Source: Terribacillus aidingensis (GTDB taxonomy: Bacteria; Bacillota; Bacilli; Bacillales; Amphibacillaceae). Taken from it: a stretch of 64,000 nt of DNA. The DNA lies in assembly GCF_040703035.1 (NCBI RefSeq), contig NZ_CP159996.1:2948001-3012000 (forward strand), in the 5' to 3' direction. The position numbers were made by a program, and so were the translations under genes. The notes beneath the pieces are model-generated. The model searched no databases. It was not told the DNA's origin and saw nothing but the letters and a program-made list of their open reading frames with translations. This document shows positions 32,424 through 42,057 of the stretch, piece after piece. The first letter of the stretch is position 1. The number at the start of each line of letters is the position of its first letter.

Positions 32424-34349
32424 TTACCTGCTTCTAAATTTAGTGTGTCGGTTCCTCATATAAAGTATCAATCCAGCCGCAGCTAACATGCCCCCTGCCG
32501 CAATCAAATTCCCAATTTGGGAGGCTGTATCCGGCAGCTGCTTTCCTTGTTGGTCTTCTGGATTTGCTTTGCCAGCTGATTTATATGTGAAAATAATCTC
32601 GTCTGTTACTCTATTGGATTCGTCAATCTGTTGCACAGCCCCTGAATCAACATTCTCCTTTCCAGCAGAGTCAGCCTGTTGCAGCACAGTTTCTAAATCA
32701 ACTCTCTCCTTCTCAACAAAGTCAGACTCAACCGGTACATGGACTGAATTCCCATCAGTCAGATCGTCATTCACGGAAATGTCCTGAATTGTATCACCTT
32801 CTTCGTCATTCCCTTCAGGTGTACCCAGCTGATTTTCTCCGTTTTTAATATGCTGCTCCAATTCATTTATATATGCTGACAGTTCTTCGAGGGTATTAAA
32901 ATCATCAAGTGTTAGATCTTCAGCTGCAAGCTGAAGATCAAGCTGCTCTCGAGCCAATCCCGCTTTTTCTAAAAGCAAATGTACAGACACTCCATTTATA
33001 TTTTGATAGATTACGTCATTAACTTCATCAAGGTTTTGGTAGTTGTATAAATCGAAGCCATTTGCAGCAAACAAATCTGCCAGATCATCTATTGTCATTT
33101 CTAATTTATTTGCCAAAATACGTAATTCCCCAGCTGTGACTCTATCTTCCTTCACTTCATCTCCTGTATTTCCTGACATGCTTCCCTCCGAGTCATTTGA
33201 GAGAAGCTTTTCGTCCTGTACTGGAGCAGGGTATTGAATCAAGCCGTAACCATACAGCTGATCACGCGCTTCCTGCCCGAGATCCTTGGTATACTGTTGC
33301 AGCCGTACCCTTAATTGTTCATTTGTATCAGCAGGGAACTGCTGCTTCAATATAGCAAGCAAAGCAGATACATGAGACGTTGCCTGGGATGTGCCGCTCA
33401 TGATACCATAACCGGAGCCTGGCAATGTACTCTTGATATTTGCTCCTGGTGCGGAAAACTCTACCTTCTCCCCAACCGATGAAAACGCAGCGATATTGTT
33501 TTCAGAATCGGTAGCAGAAACAGCAATGACAGGCTCGTAAGCAGCAGGATAATCCACTGGATACCCAGCTCCTTCATTGCCGCTGGCGGCAACTAACAAA
33601 ATGCCTGCTTGATAAGCCTTTTGCATAGCTTCTTCCAGCGCATCACTTTCATCTGCAGTACCCATGCTCAGATTGATGATGTCCATGTCATTGGAAATAG
33701 CCCAATCGATTCCTTCCAATAAATCGGAAAGATATCCTTCCCCGGTATTATCAAGTACTTTGACAGCAAAAAGATCTGCATCCGGTGCTATACCATCTGT
33801 TCCTTTTTCATCGTGTTTTGCTCCGATAATTCCCGCTACGTGTGTACCGTGACCTTCATCATCTTCAAAGGATTCTGTGTAATCGACTGTCGAAATACCT
33901 CCGGCTACTTGCAAATCCTCGTGGGCAGCAATCCCGCTGTCCATGATGGCAATTTTGACACCTTTTCCTGTCAGACCGTCATGCCATGCCGCAGGAGCCC
34001 CAATGGCAGCAAGATTCCATTGATCCGAAACCACTGTTTCGTCCGGCTGCATGTCACCGCTCTCAGCAATTTTGATTTTGCTATCTGGTTCAACATATTT
34101 AATATCCGGATCACTCTTCAATTTATCGATTGTAGCTGTATCCGCAGCTATTGTTGCAGCCGAAAGGTGATCATATTGTTCTTCAATCGCAGCATCACTT
34201 GCCTCAACTGCTTTTTCACCCTGTTCGTTCTCATAAACGACGACCATACGTTTTTCTTCTTCCGCATATACCTTTTCAGTCGGCAGCTGGAACACTAAAC
34301 CGACTAGAAGCAAAGCAAAGATACTTTGCTTCATTAAAATTTTATTCAT
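32424..34349 (-). CDS. Cell-wall-anchored subtilisin-like protease with LPDTA sortase signal
   Basis: A 641-residue precursor. Signal peptide to about residue 29, I9-type propeptide, S8 domain with Asp137 (AIMDSGI), His168 (GHGTHVAG), Asn (ASGNEG) and Ser near 322 (SGTSQATSH). Residues 400-510 contain two helical repeats of about 40 residues (MTIDDLADLFAANGFDLY; EQLDLQLAAEDLTLDDF), followed by an acidic linker. The C-terminus is LPDTAS, a hydrophobic helix and the basic tail RNRHTKFRSR: a sorting signal of the LPDTA/LPDTS class used by SrtD (YhcS) in B. subtilis rather than LPxTG. Start at 34349 with AGAGGAATA. Confidence 0.9.
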   Translation of the reverse strand: MNKILMKQSIFALLLVGLVFQLPTEKVYAEEEKRMVVVYENEQGEKAVEASDAAIEEQYDHLSAATIAADTATIDKLKSDPDIKYVEPDSKIKIAESGDMQPDETVVSDQWNLAAIGAPAAWHDGLTGKGVKIAIMDSGIAAHEDLQVAGGISTVDYTESFEDDEGHGTHVAGIIGAKHDEKGTDGIAPDADLFAVKVLDNTGEGYLSDLLEGIDWAISNDMDIINLSMGTADESDALEEAMQKAYQAGILLVAASGNEGAGYPVDYPAAYEPVIAVSATDSENNIAAFSSVGEKVEFSAPGANIKSTLPGSGYGIMSGTSQATSHVSALLAILKQQFPADTNEQLRVRLQQYTKDLGQEARDQLYGYGLIQYPAPVQDEKLLSNDSEGSMSGNTGDEVKEDRVTAGELRILANKLEMTIDDLADLFAANGFDLYNYQNLDEVNDVIYQNINGVSVHLLLEKAGLAREQLDLQLAAEDLTLDDFNTLEELSAYINELEQHIKNGENQLGTPEGNDEEGDTIQDISVNDDLTDGNSVHVPVESDFVEKERVDLETVLQQADSAGKENVDSGAVQQIDESNRVTDEIIFTYKSAGKANPEDQQGKQLPDTASQIGNLIAAGGMLAAAGLILYMRNRHTKFRSR

Positions 34350-34476
34350 TTGCAATATTCCTCTCAACAATAGAATCCTGCTATTTATATCGGTACAGAT
34401 TAGCCAATATAAAATGTCTTACACCGAATCAATCAGAATTATGGTTAAGAGATTAGGATTTTTTAACAAGAAATAA

Positions 34477-34516
34477 GCAAGCAATCCACATTATGTAAAA
34501 CATGTGGGTTGCTTGC
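34477..34516. terminator. Hairpin between SulP and subtilase genes
   Basis: A 15-bp stem (one mismatch; 34477-34491 with 34502-34516). The best T-run (TGTTTTTTG) is on the plus strand, yet both neighbours are on the minus strand; on that strand a weaker TTATTTCTTG follows. Confidence 0.7.
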
Positions 34517-34550
34517 TGTTTTTTGTTAAATCTTTATATAGAGGTTATCC

Positions 34551-36140
34551 TCATGAAGTACAAATCCGGACAGCGTCCTCCCTCTTATTGACTGTAAACT
34601 CCTCCCCGACCTTTGCCAGCAAACCGGTTTTATGAAGCAAACGTTTCGGCTGGCCGTGAACACCAAGGAATAGCAGCTGCTTATCATCCGCTTCATAATA
34701 ATCGACGAGTTTATGCAAAGCTGCTTCAGCGGATGTATCCATATAAGATACCTTTTGCAAATCAAGGATAAGGGAATCTGGTTCCTCATGTATCGTCTTT
34801 TCCACTACTTCCTCCAGGATATCAGTAGATCCGAAGAACAAAGGTCCCTCAAATTGCCACACCCGCACACCATTGGTTTCTTTAACTTGAATTTGTTCGT
34901 CTTTTACAAATAGTACAGTGCTCATACGTTTGACGAAAACGACAAATGCTAGTAATAGTCCGCACCCCACACCGACAGTCAGATCAGCAAGGACTGTCAA
35001 CGCGAAGGTGACAATCAAAATGAAGGAATCAAATGTACGCATCCTGATAATATGGATGACCTCTTTACGTTCACTCATATTCCATGCAACTACCATTAGA
35101 ATCGGAGCCATGCTGGCAAGCGGGATAGCAGAAGCATAAGGGGCTAGCAAAAGCAGAATGATCAGGACAAAGGCACAATGCACCACTCCGGATACCGGAG
35201 AAAAAGCATTACTCCGTATATTGGTAGCGGTCCGGGCTATTGCTCCAGTCGCTGGAATACCTCCGAATAGCGGGACAGCGATATTCGCCACTCCTTGACC
35301 AATTAATTCTCTGTTGCTGTGATGTTTCGTTTTCGCCATATTATCAGCAACTGTAGCAGACAGGAGTGATTCTACTCCGCCCAGCAAGGCTATGGCCACT
35401 GCAGATGGCAGCAGGTAGATAATCTTGTCCAATGTGAAAGCGGGTAACTGGAGCTGCGGCAGCTGGCTCGGTATATCACCGTACACACTGCCGATGGTTG
35501 CCACCTGTCCTTGGAAAAACAGGACTGCTACAACTGTCGATACAATCAAGCCTGCCAGTGCTCCTGGTACTTTTGGCAAGATCTTAGGCGTGAGGAGAAT
35601 GGCAGCAAGGGATACACCTGCAATGATCAAGCTGTATAGATTGATTGTATCCGCGGCTGCAAGCAGTGCTTGCATTTTCGGGAGGAATCCCTCTTCTTGT
35701 TCAGCCTGGATGCCCGTGAAATTCCCGATTTGCCCAGAAAAGATAATGACCGCGATACCTGCTGTAAAACCGACTACTACTGGCCGAGGTATGAATTTGA
35801 TCAAACTCCCGAGCTTGAGCAGGCCGAAAATGACGAGCAATATCCCAGCCATTATACCTGCCACCAAAAGATCCTGATAGCCAAATTGAATGACAACACC
35901 TAAGAGAATCGGAACAAATGCTCCAGTTGGTCCGCCGATTTGGAACCTCGATCCACCAAGCAATGAAATAAGCAGACCGCCGATGATGACTGTATACAGT
36001 CCATATTCAGGATTCACTCCTGATGCAATAGCAAAGGACATTCCAAGCGGGATGGCCACGATACCGACAATGATTCCCGCAATGATATCCCGACGCAGCG
36101 CTTGCAAATTATAGCCGCTATATCTTCCAAGTCCCTTCAT
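34551..36140 (-). CDS. SulP-family anion transporter with STAS domain
   Basis: A 529-residue SulP/SLC26 protein. Membrane domain about residues 15-400 with DIIAGIIVGIVAIPLGMSFAIASGV, IGGPTGAFVPIL and the LLGGVESLLSATVADNM segment; STAS domain about 420-529 (VWQFEGPLFFGSTDILEEVV, LILDLQKVSYMDTSAEAALHKLV). It carries sulfate, bicarbonate or another anion with sodium or protons; the ion is not determinable here. The start at 36140 has GAAGGG; the frame is open to 36215 but the extra residues are Lys/Cys-rich and lack a ribosome site. Confidence 0.9.
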   Translation of the reverse strand: MKGLGRYSGYNLQALRRDIIAGIIVGIVAIPLGMSFAIASGVNPEYGLYTVIIGGLLISLLGGSRFQIGGPTGAFVPILLGVVIQFGYQDLLVAGIMAGILLVIFGLLKLGSLIKFIPRPVVVGFTAGIAVIIFSGQIGNFTGIQAEQEEGFLPKMQALLAAADTINLYSLIIAGVSLAAILLTPKILPKVPGALAGLIVSTVVAVLFFQGQVATIGSVYGDIPSQLPQLQLPAFTLDKIIYLLPSAVAIALLGGVESLLSATVADNMAKTKHHSNRELIGQGVANIAVPLFGGIPATGAIARTATNIRSNAFSPVSGVVHCAFVLIILLLLAPYASAIPLASMAPILMVVAWNMSERKEVIHIIRMRTFDSFILIVTFALTVLADLTVGVGCGLLLAFVVFVKRMSTVLFVKDEQIQVKETNGVRVWQFEGPLFFGSTDILEEVVEKTIHEEPDSLILDLQKVSYMDTSAEAALHKLVDYYEADDKQLLFLGVHGQPKRLLHKTGLLAKVGEEFTVNKREDAVRICTS

Positions 36141-36560
36141 TTCATCACTACCCTTCTTTTTGTTGTCACCTTGCCTTTTCAGTTTGCATACATTGCAAGA
36201 AGCGTCCTGCTGCAACCTCCTTTACAGATTCGTTGGAATCAAGTATTCGACAAAAGCTGAAATTTGTATATCATACCCATTGGCTATAAATCCTGCTATT
36301 CTCATAAAAGCGTCTTTACTTACTTTAGTTTCTTAATCCTAACTATCTTCCTGCTCACATAGAAGCTAGGTTCGTAAAATATTAGTAAACGTCGTTCTAT
36401 AGAGGTTTGTTTGTAAAATGTTTGTAAGTTAATCCATCCTATCCATACTTTCTGCCTGTCCCTTTCTGCCTGTGACTAACCACATGTTTAGAAGCTGGTT
36501 ATCATCCTAATCTCCTCTTTAGATTGTTAGAATTCTTATAAATAAGAGAAAGATTAGAAT
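36141..36560. other. Long divergent intergenic region, sulP to czrA
   Basis: About 420 AT-rich bases. Apart from the czrA promoter at the right end I see no gene, and no clear promoter for sulP. Confidence 0.5.
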
Positions 36561-36602
36561 TTGCTTAGAGTATTTATATATGCTAATATATGCATATAAG
36601 CA
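36561..36602 (+). promoter_or_regulatory. czrA promoter and overlapping AT-rich operator
   Basis: TTGCTT at 36561-36566, 17 bases, TAATAT at 36584-36589. The imperfect palindrome with outer arms TGCT (36581) and AGCA (ending 36602) around ATATATGCATATA covers the -10, the usual place for an ArsR/SmtB repressor site. Confidence 0.65.
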
Positions 36603-36622
36603 AATAAGAGGAGCGTCTGCAT

Positions 36623-36931
36623 ATGAAGTACGACACACACCCGGAACTGACAGAAGAACGATTGACACATGTATCGCAAATCTTCAAAGCCCTCGGCGAT
36701 CCGACTAGAATCCGAATCCTGCACTTACTGCTTGATAAGGAGTACAGTGTCAATGAAATAGCGGAGAAGCTTGAGCTGCATCAGTCCACCGTCTCTCATC
36801 AGCTGAGCTCAATGAAGAAAATCCGGCTCGTCAAATCGAGGCGGGAAGGCACGACGATCTATTATTCCCACGATGACAAACATGTCATCGATTTACTGAC
36901 AGAAGCCATCAACCACGCCTGCCATAACTAA
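36623..36931 (+). CDS. czrA: ArsR/SmtB-family zinc-sensing repressor (CzrA type)
   Basis: A 102-residue winged-helix repressor. Core: [21 protein letters not shown] and the recognition helix [25 protein letters not shown]. The alpha5 metal site is fully present as D-x-H-x10-H-x2-H in [17 protein letters not shown], which defines zinc/cobalt sensors of the CzrA/SmtB group; the alpha3 cysteines of arsenic or cadmium sensors are absent. Zinc binding should free the operator and induce the downstream exporter 18 bases away. Confidence 0.92.
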   Translation: MKYDTHPELTEERLTHVSQIFKALGDPTRIRILHLLLDKEYSVNEIAEKLELHQSTVSHQLSSMKKIRLVKSRREGTTIYYSHDDKHVIDLLTEAINHACHN

Positions 36932-36949
36932 TAAACCGGAGGAATATGT

Positions 36950-37918
36950 ATGGGACACGGACATGCACACGATCATGGACATGATTATCACCACCATCAC
37001 GGACATAATGCGAATAAAAAAGCTTTACTGATAAGTTTTATCCTGACAGCTGGATTCATGATGCTGGAAGCAATCGGGGGTTTTCTTACGAACAGCCTTG
37101 CCTTGCTGTCGGATGCCGGACATATGCTTAGCGATGCTGTATCTCTCGGAGTCGGCCTGTTTGCATTTATACTCGGCGAACGAGTAGCTAATTATAGTAA
37201 AACATATGGCTATAAGCGATTCGAGATTCTGGCCGCCTTATTCAATGGCGTCACTCTCATCCTTGTATCCCTCTACATTTTCTATGAAGCAGTCCAGCGT
37301 TTCCGAGATCCAGCGGAGATTGCTTCCGGCGGTATGCTGATTATTGCTGTCATTGGTTTTCTTGTTAATATTCTAGTCGCCTGGATCCTGATGCGAGGTG
37401 ATACGAGTGAAAATCTGAATGTACGCGCAGCCTTCTTACATGTAATCGGGGATTTGCTCGGATCTGTCGGTGCTATCGCAGCTGCATTGCTCGTGCTTCT
37501 GTTCGGTTGGAATTGGGCCGACCCGGTCGCAAGTGTCATTGTAGCCGCCCTAGTAATAATAAGTGGCTGGCGAGTTACAAAGGATGCCATTCATGTACTC
37601 ATGGAAGGGACGCCACGGAACGTCGAAATGACTAAGATCATTGATTGTATAGAAAAAGCCCCTGGTATCATTGCCATTCATGATTTGCATGTATGGAGCA
37701 TTACCAGCGGCCAGAATGCCCTTTCCTGCCACGCGGTAGTGGAAGGTGACTTGCTAATCGAGCAGAGTCAGGCCGTGCTGCGCAAGATTGAGCATGATCT
37801 AGAGCACTTAGGAATCGGTCATGTGACTATCCAAATGGAAACAGCCGCCCACACACATGAAGAATCACTCATGTGCCAGCATGATGCCGGCTCCCATGCG
37901 CATATTCATACACATTAA
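36950..37918 (+). CDS. czcD: Zinc/cobalt/cadmium efflux protein, CDF family
   Basis: A 322-residue cation diffusion facilitator that swaps cytosolic Zn(II) for protons. His-rich cytosolic N-terminus (ten or so His in the first 25 residues), six membrane helices; the transport site is HxxxD twice: SLALLSDAGHMLSDAVSLG in helix II and HVIGDLLGSVGA in helix V. The cytosolic C-terminal domain includes GIIAIHDLHVWSITSGQNALSCHAVVE. A second His-rich tail ends the protein (HDAGSHAHIHTH). Preceded by CGGAGG. Co-transcribed with its repressor. Confidence 0.95.
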   Translation: MGHGHAHDHGHDYHHHHGHNANKKALLISFILTAGFMMLEAIGGFLTNSLALLSDAGHMLSDAVSLGVGLFAFILGERVANYSKTYGYKRFEILAALFNGVTLILVSLYIFYEAVQRFRDPAEIASGGMLIIAVIGFLVNILVAWILMRGDTSENLNVRAAFLHVIGDLLGSVGAIAAALLVLLFGWNWADPVASVIVAALVIISGWRVTKDAIHVLMEGTPRNVEMTKIIDCIEKAPGIIAIHDLHVWSITSGQNALSCHAVVEGDLLIEQSQAVLRKIEHDLEHLGIGHVTIQMETAAHTHEESLMCQHDAGSHAHIHTH

Positions 37919-37951
37919 AAAGACAAGGATACTAGTATCCTCGTCTTTTTT
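37917..37951 (+). terminator. czrA-czcD terminator
   Basis: Stem AAAAAGAC/GTCTTTTT plus AGGATACT/AGTATCCT with one internal mismatch, overlapping the stop codon. Confidence 0.9.
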
Positions 37952-37991
37952 TATGGAAGGAGCAAAACCTCTATCTAGTTGTTCGTTGTAA

Positions 37992-38399
37992 CTAGTTACC
38001 AAATAAAAATTCTGCTAAACGTTCTCCAAATAGCATGACCACACCGGAACCAGCACCAAGCACAGAAATGATGCTGATCAAGATAGCACCACTGACACGT
38101 AGCTTTTCATTTTTGAAAGTCATATTGGACTGGAGTTCTTGTATATTCCTCTCCTGTTCATATAGCCTTTCCATAAACTTATCCTGTGCTTCCTTTTGCT
38201 TTTCCAAGGTATCTGCCATCTTTCCAGTGTGGCTCTCAATGTTTTCCAGCCATCTTCCCAAAGGAAGCAGCTTCTCATTGATGCTAACCAAGTCTTCCTT
38301 GATACTGTCGATTTCCTGTTGGAAATCTCCCCGAAGCTTCAGCTGCATTTCCAAGAGCTCTGCACGCGAAATTTGTTCGCTCTTCTTTTCGGGATCCAA
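37992..38399 (-). CDS. Coiled-coil protein with C-terminal membrane helix, unknown function
   Basis: A 135-residue protein. Residues 10-95 are charged heptads predicted as coiled coil; residues 102-125 form one membrane helix (VSGAILISIISVLGAGSGVV), with a short outside tail. The arrangement resembles XhlA-like proteins of prophage lysis cassettes, but no phage gene is near. Start TTG 38399 with GAGGGG nine bases upstream. Not assigned to a family with certainty. Confidence 0.6.
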   Translation of the reverse strand: MDPEKKSEQISRAELLEMQLKLRGDFQQEIDSIKEDLVSINEKLLPLGRWLENIESHTGKMADTLEKQKEAQDKFMERLYEQERNIQELQSNMTFKNEKLRVSGAILISIISVLGAGSGVVMLFGERLAEFLFGN

Positions 38400-38488
38400 C
38401 CTCTTCTGCCCCTCTCTTCAGCCTGCTCCCTCCCTGGTTTTATAGTATGCATGTACTTTTCTGTCCGATTGTGTCCGCTCCTGTCGTA

Positions 38489-39739
38489 CTACACTGCCTT
38501 TTGCTCGGCATTCAGCTTCCTGATATCAAGCTGTGGCGTAATCAAATACATAATGATAGTACCAGCCAGCCCGATCATCGTAAGCAATATCCCCATGGTG
38601 ATGGATGACAGAAATCCGCTGAGCGTAACGGTCAAGGAAACAATCAGCATGGAGAGGTTATACTGAAGACCACCGAATGCCATGTATGCACTGCGCTTGT
38701 CATCCGGCGGAATTGCTGCCATATAGGACTGCTCCACTGGCACTCTGAATACTTCACCAATTGTTAGTACTGCCATCATGATGAACAGCACCCAGATATT
38801 ATTCGAGAAAGTCAGCGCTGCATATCCCATTGTAAAGATAAGACAGCTGGCAACAAGAACGAATCTGTCCTTCATCCCAACAATAAGCTTGGCGGCAAAT
38901 AAGGCAAGCAAAGCAACCAGAATGGTATTCTCACTCCGCAAAAAGCCCATCATCTTCACGCCATCCACTTCCCAAAACAGAAATTGCTGTGTCGGCATCT
39001 CTTCGGACAATCGGATTCCGATATAACTTGTCAGCTGGAATTCCATGCTCAGGACAAGGATCCCGCCTGCAATAAACCAGACAAACAGCCGATCCTGCAT
39101 GACCGATTGATAGGTGCCGAAAATCTGGGTGATGTGCTGAAGCGGCTTAATCTCCACTTTCTCCGGAAAATGCGTCTCCGTAATAAAGAAATAGACAACA
39201 AACAACGTTCCTGCTGCTGCGATCGTCAGCGCCATGAATAATTGGAATAAATAGTTCTCAAACATGAACGCACCAGCAATACCACCTAAGGCGATAGATA
39301 AATTACTAGCCCAATATCCAATAGAATAAATCAAACGTCGCTGATCTGGTGTACTGACATCAATCAGCATGGCGTCATTAGCTGGTCCAGCCAATCCCCA
39401 GCAAATACTGTTCACCATGATCATTGCATACGTTATCTCAGCTGATTCGAACCATGGTGAATTACTCACCATCATCATGAAAAATGCCACCAGCCGGAGT
39501 GTTTCAGCTATAAGCATGATCTTGCGCCGTCCGAATAAATCACTAAAGTAACCGCCAAGCAAAGACATCCCGATTCCGAGGAATACATTGACAAGAAGCA
39601 GCAGTCCTGCCACTTTTGCTCCGAAATGCATTGCTAAGTAGATGGTCATGAATGGGGTTACCATACTGCCGATCAAGCTGGACACGAAGGATTCCACAAG
39701 CCTTATCTTTATATTTGGATGAAAATCCCTAAATCGCAT
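38489..39739 (-). CDS. MFS transporter, drug-efflux type
   Basis: A 416-residue, 12-helix major facilitator. The loop 2-3 motif is GGYFSDLFGRRKIMLIAE; LAGPANDAMLIDVSTPDQRRLIYSIGYWASNLS marks the middle of the first half, and PPDDKRSAYMAFGG the second half. The DHA1-like pattern fits multidrug or metabolite exporters such as YttB-type proteins, but no substrate is known. Monocistronic with an AT-rich leader. Confidence 0.83.
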   Translation of the reverse strand: MRFRDFHPNIKIRLVESFVSSLIGSMVTPFMTIYLAMHFGAKVAGLLLLVNVFLGIGMSLLGGYFSDLFGRRKIMLIAETLRLVAFFMMMVSNSPWFESAEITYAMIMVNSICWGLAGPANDAMLIDVSTPDQRRLIYSIGYWASNLSIALGGIAGAFMFENYLFQLFMALTIAAAGTLFVVYFFITETHFPEKVEIKPLQHITQIFGTYQSVMQDRLFVWFIAGGILVLSMEFQLTSYIGIRLSEEMPTQQFLFWEVDGVKMMGFLRSENTILVALLALFAAKLIVGMKDRFVLVASCLIFTMGYAALTFSNNIWVLFIMMAVLTIGEVFRVPVEQSYMAAIPPDDKRSAYMAFGGLQYNLSMLIVSLTVTLSGFLSSITMGILLTMIGLAGTIIMYLITPQLDIRKLNAEQKAV

Positions 39740-39812
39740 CGTATTCCCCCTTTTCTATATTTTCTAATTATATAGATATTTTACAGGAAATTCCATGGTG
39801 ATTGGAAGAAAA

Positions 39813-39841
39813 AATGACCCCTGGCTTAGCCAGAGGTCATT
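39813..39841 (-). terminator. Terminator of the esterase gene
   Basis: AATGACC/GGTCATT and CTGGC/GCCAG stem with one mismatch and TTA loop, then a U-run on the minus strand; overlaps the stop codon region. Confidence 0.85.
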
Positions 39842-40802
39842 CCGAATGTGATTGCAGAAAGTTGATCATATGCTCAAAACTGTATTGCGCTTCTTCCAAA
39901 TATAATTTCCGTTGGTATTCATGCCCGGCCGCCGGATGGGAAGTGTCAAAGAACATCCTTTCCACTTCCACCCCTTCCTTCTCCAGTTCATCTGCCATTT
40001 CCACACTTTGGGGATGCAGTTTATCAGACTCACCGGATGAAATGAAAGTAGGAGGATAATCGTCCGTAATCTGAAATACCGGAGACATGTCTCGCAGTCG
40101 TGGGTCATGGCTATAGTTTTTATTTCCTGTATACGACCAAAGGAATGTCGTCATATTGCTGAAACCCGTTTGCTGGGCTTCTTCAAGATTCAATACCCCA
40201 TTGTAAAGCAATGTACCCCGAACCTGTTCCGGCTGAAGCGCTGAATTCTCGCCAATTACAGATTCTGTAGTTGGGTTGGTAGCCATTGCAGCGACCATGC
40301 CCGCAAGGTTTGCACCCGCTGATCCTCCGCCGACGAATACTTGTTCCGTATCACCATGGTAACGGGGTGCTTCTCTCAGCGCAAAGCTGATGGCATCATT
40401 CAATTGATAAAGCTGTGTCGGAAAATTATATTCCGGTGCCAGCCCGTAATTAACGTTCACAACAAGATAGCCTTTCGATGCAATCCACATCGTGAATGGA
40501 TTTTGGGCTTCCTTGTCTCCTCCGATCCATCCGCCGCCATGAATATAGATGACGATCGGAAGCGTTCCTTCCGCATCCTCCGGATAATAAAAGTCCAATT
40601 TGCCGTCATAGTTCTCGGTCGGATAGGCAATATCCTTCACGGTTACGACATTTTCCGGGTAAGGCATTTCCGGCTGTTTGTTGCTTTGATCGATTGCCAT
40701 AAAAGCTCTAATCTCGGAAGAAAAGAGACTGCCGATGAGGAGCAGGATACCGATTGCCAAAATGACAATTCCCAGAATCCAAGCTCTTTTTCTCCGCAAC
40801 AT
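39837..40802 (-). CDS. Alpha/beta hydrolase of the hormone-sensitive-lipase type, membrane anchored
   Basis: A 321-residue esterase. One N-terminal membrane helix (AWILGIVILAIGILLLIGSLF) anchors the enzyme, which would face outward. Hydrolase motifs: oxyanion HGGGWIGGD near residue 90, nucleophile GGGSAGANLAG near 160, acid SSGESDKLHP near 260, and His in DTSHPAAGHEYQ near 290. Substrates of this family are short acyl esters. It lies 47 bases downstream of the FAD oxidoreductase on the same strand, possibly one transcript. Confidence 0.85.
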   Translation of the reverse strand: MLRRKRAWILGIVILAIGILLLIGSLFSSEIRAFMAIDQSNKQPEMPYPENVVTVKDIAYPTENYDGKLDFYYPEDAEGTLPIVIYIHGGGWIGGDKEAQNPFTMWIASKGYLVVNVNYGLAPEYNFPTQLYQLNDAISFALREAPRYHGDTEQVFVGGGSAGANLAGMVAAMATNPTTESVIGENSALQPEQVRGTLLYNGVLNLEEAQQTGFSNMTTFLWSYTGNKNYSHDPRLRDMSPVFQITDDYPPTFISSGESDKLHPQSVEMADELEKEGVEVERMFFDTSHPAAGHEYQRKLYLEEAQYSFEHMINFLQSHSE

Positions 40803-40849
40803 GCTATCTCTTTCCTCCCCTCTGTCCGCTCATACGCTGTTCTATTAGC

Positions 40850-41947
40850 TTATAATAAATACGGTGTAATATCCAAGCCTTGCGTCTGTCCAAGTATTAC
40901 CTCTGCTACAAGCTTGCCGGAATACGGTGCAAGGTTAAGCCCCGCAGGACCAAATCCAGCAGCCAAATGAAGTCCGTCCACATTCTTGACCGGACCAAGA
41001 ATCGGATAAGGGTTCGGACCTGCAGGGCGAAGGCCGACACGGAATTCTGTCACTTCCTCATCCGCAAGACCAGGCGCTACCTTCAACGCTTCCCGTACCA
41101 CTTCCTGCATGCCGGCCGCAGTCAGCTTCGTATCGTAGCCTGACCCGACTTCCCTCGTAGCCCCTGCCACAACTTTCCCGCCATCGAAACCGAGCAGATA
41201 ATGACTGCTTTTCGGAAGAATGACGGGCCAGTTGCTTGTATCGGCATTCACATGCATATGCATGATCTGCCCTTTTTGCGGCTCTACCGGCAGTTTGATG
41301 CTAACCGGCTCCAGCAGTTTATTGATCCACGCTCCAGCAGCTGCTACAACAGTATCTGCTTCGATAGTTACCTCGTCGACACACACACCGGTAACCTTGC
41401 TTCCTTCATGGAGCAATGATGCTTCTCCCTGCACATACCGTACACCGCGTGCTTCTCCTGCTTCCAGTAAAGCTTGAAGCAGCTGCCGTCCATCAACCCG
41501 AGCGGCTCCTTCAAGAAAGAGAGCTGTCATATCTTCCCGCAGCGGCGGGAATTTAACCCGCGCCTCTTCTGCACTCAGTCTTCTGATTTCCCCTATTTCC
41601 GGTGTCTCAACCCGCTGTTTATAAGCAAGTTTTTCCAGCTCATCCAGCCGCTTCTTACTTGCACTCACATACAATGCTCCCACTTGCTTATAACTTACAT
41701 TATTCTGACCATCCTCTTTCAGCATCTCAAGCAGCTCAGGATAATAGATAGCACCTGCTTTGGCTAAACTGAAATAAGGTTTGATTCTTACCCGCTTTGA
41801 CAGCCAAGGAGAAATGATACCTGCTCCAGCAGCAGTAGCCTGCCCTTTTGCTTTTGAATCGACTATCGTCACTTCGGCTCCTGCTCTGGCCAAATGATAG
41901 GCTGTGCTGGCTCCGGCAATTCCTCCGCCCACAACGACAATATGCAT
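40850..41947 (-). CDS. FAD-dependent amino-acid/amine oxidoreductase (DadA/ThiO family)
   Basis: A 365-residue flavoenzyme. GG motif HIVVVGGGIAGASTAYHLARAGAEVTIVD at the N-terminus binds FAD; a second mark is the QKGQIMHM strand; the C-terminal FRVGLRPAGPNPYPILGPV and LHLAAGFGPAGLNLAPYSGKLVAE close the FAD site. It oxidises a D-amino acid, glycine or other secondary amine; no thiamine gene is nearby, so a ThiO role is not supported by context. Closest B. subtilis type is YurR. Confidence 0.87.
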   Translation of the reverse strand: MHIVVVGGGIAGASTAYHLARAGAEVTIVDSKAKGQATAAGAGIISPWLSKRVRIKPYFSLAKAGAIYYPELLEMLKEDGQNNVSYKQVGALYVSASKKRLDELEKLAYKQRVETPEIGEIRRLSAEEARVKFPPLREDMTALFLEGAARVDGRQLLQALLEAGEARGVRYVQGEASLLHEGSKVTGVCVDEVTIEADTVVAAAGAWINKLLEPVSIKLPVEPQKGQIMHMHVNADTSNWPVILPKSSHYLLGFDGGKVVAGATREVGSGYDTKLTAAGMQEVVREALKVAPGLADEEVTEFRVGLRPAGPNPYPILGPVKNVDGLHLAAGFGPAGLNLAPYSGKLVAEVILGQTQGLDITPYLL

Positions 41948-42057
41948 TACGTTTCCCCCAATTTCTTTTTCTCCCTATTATACACTCATGCGTCATCTGT
42001 TTCAGTGTATACCTTTCATGCTAAACTAGTAATATAAACTTCAAGGAGATGAAGATA

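Noticed and set aside
37992..38399. Prophage XhlA-type lysis protein
   Set aside because: Coiled coil plus single membrane helix fits, but there are no phage genes, integrase or att-like repeats around it.
40850..41947. thiO (glycine oxidase for thiamine)
   Set aside because: Family fits, but there are no thiamine genes or TPP riboswitch nearby; kept as a general FAD amino-acid oxidoreductase.
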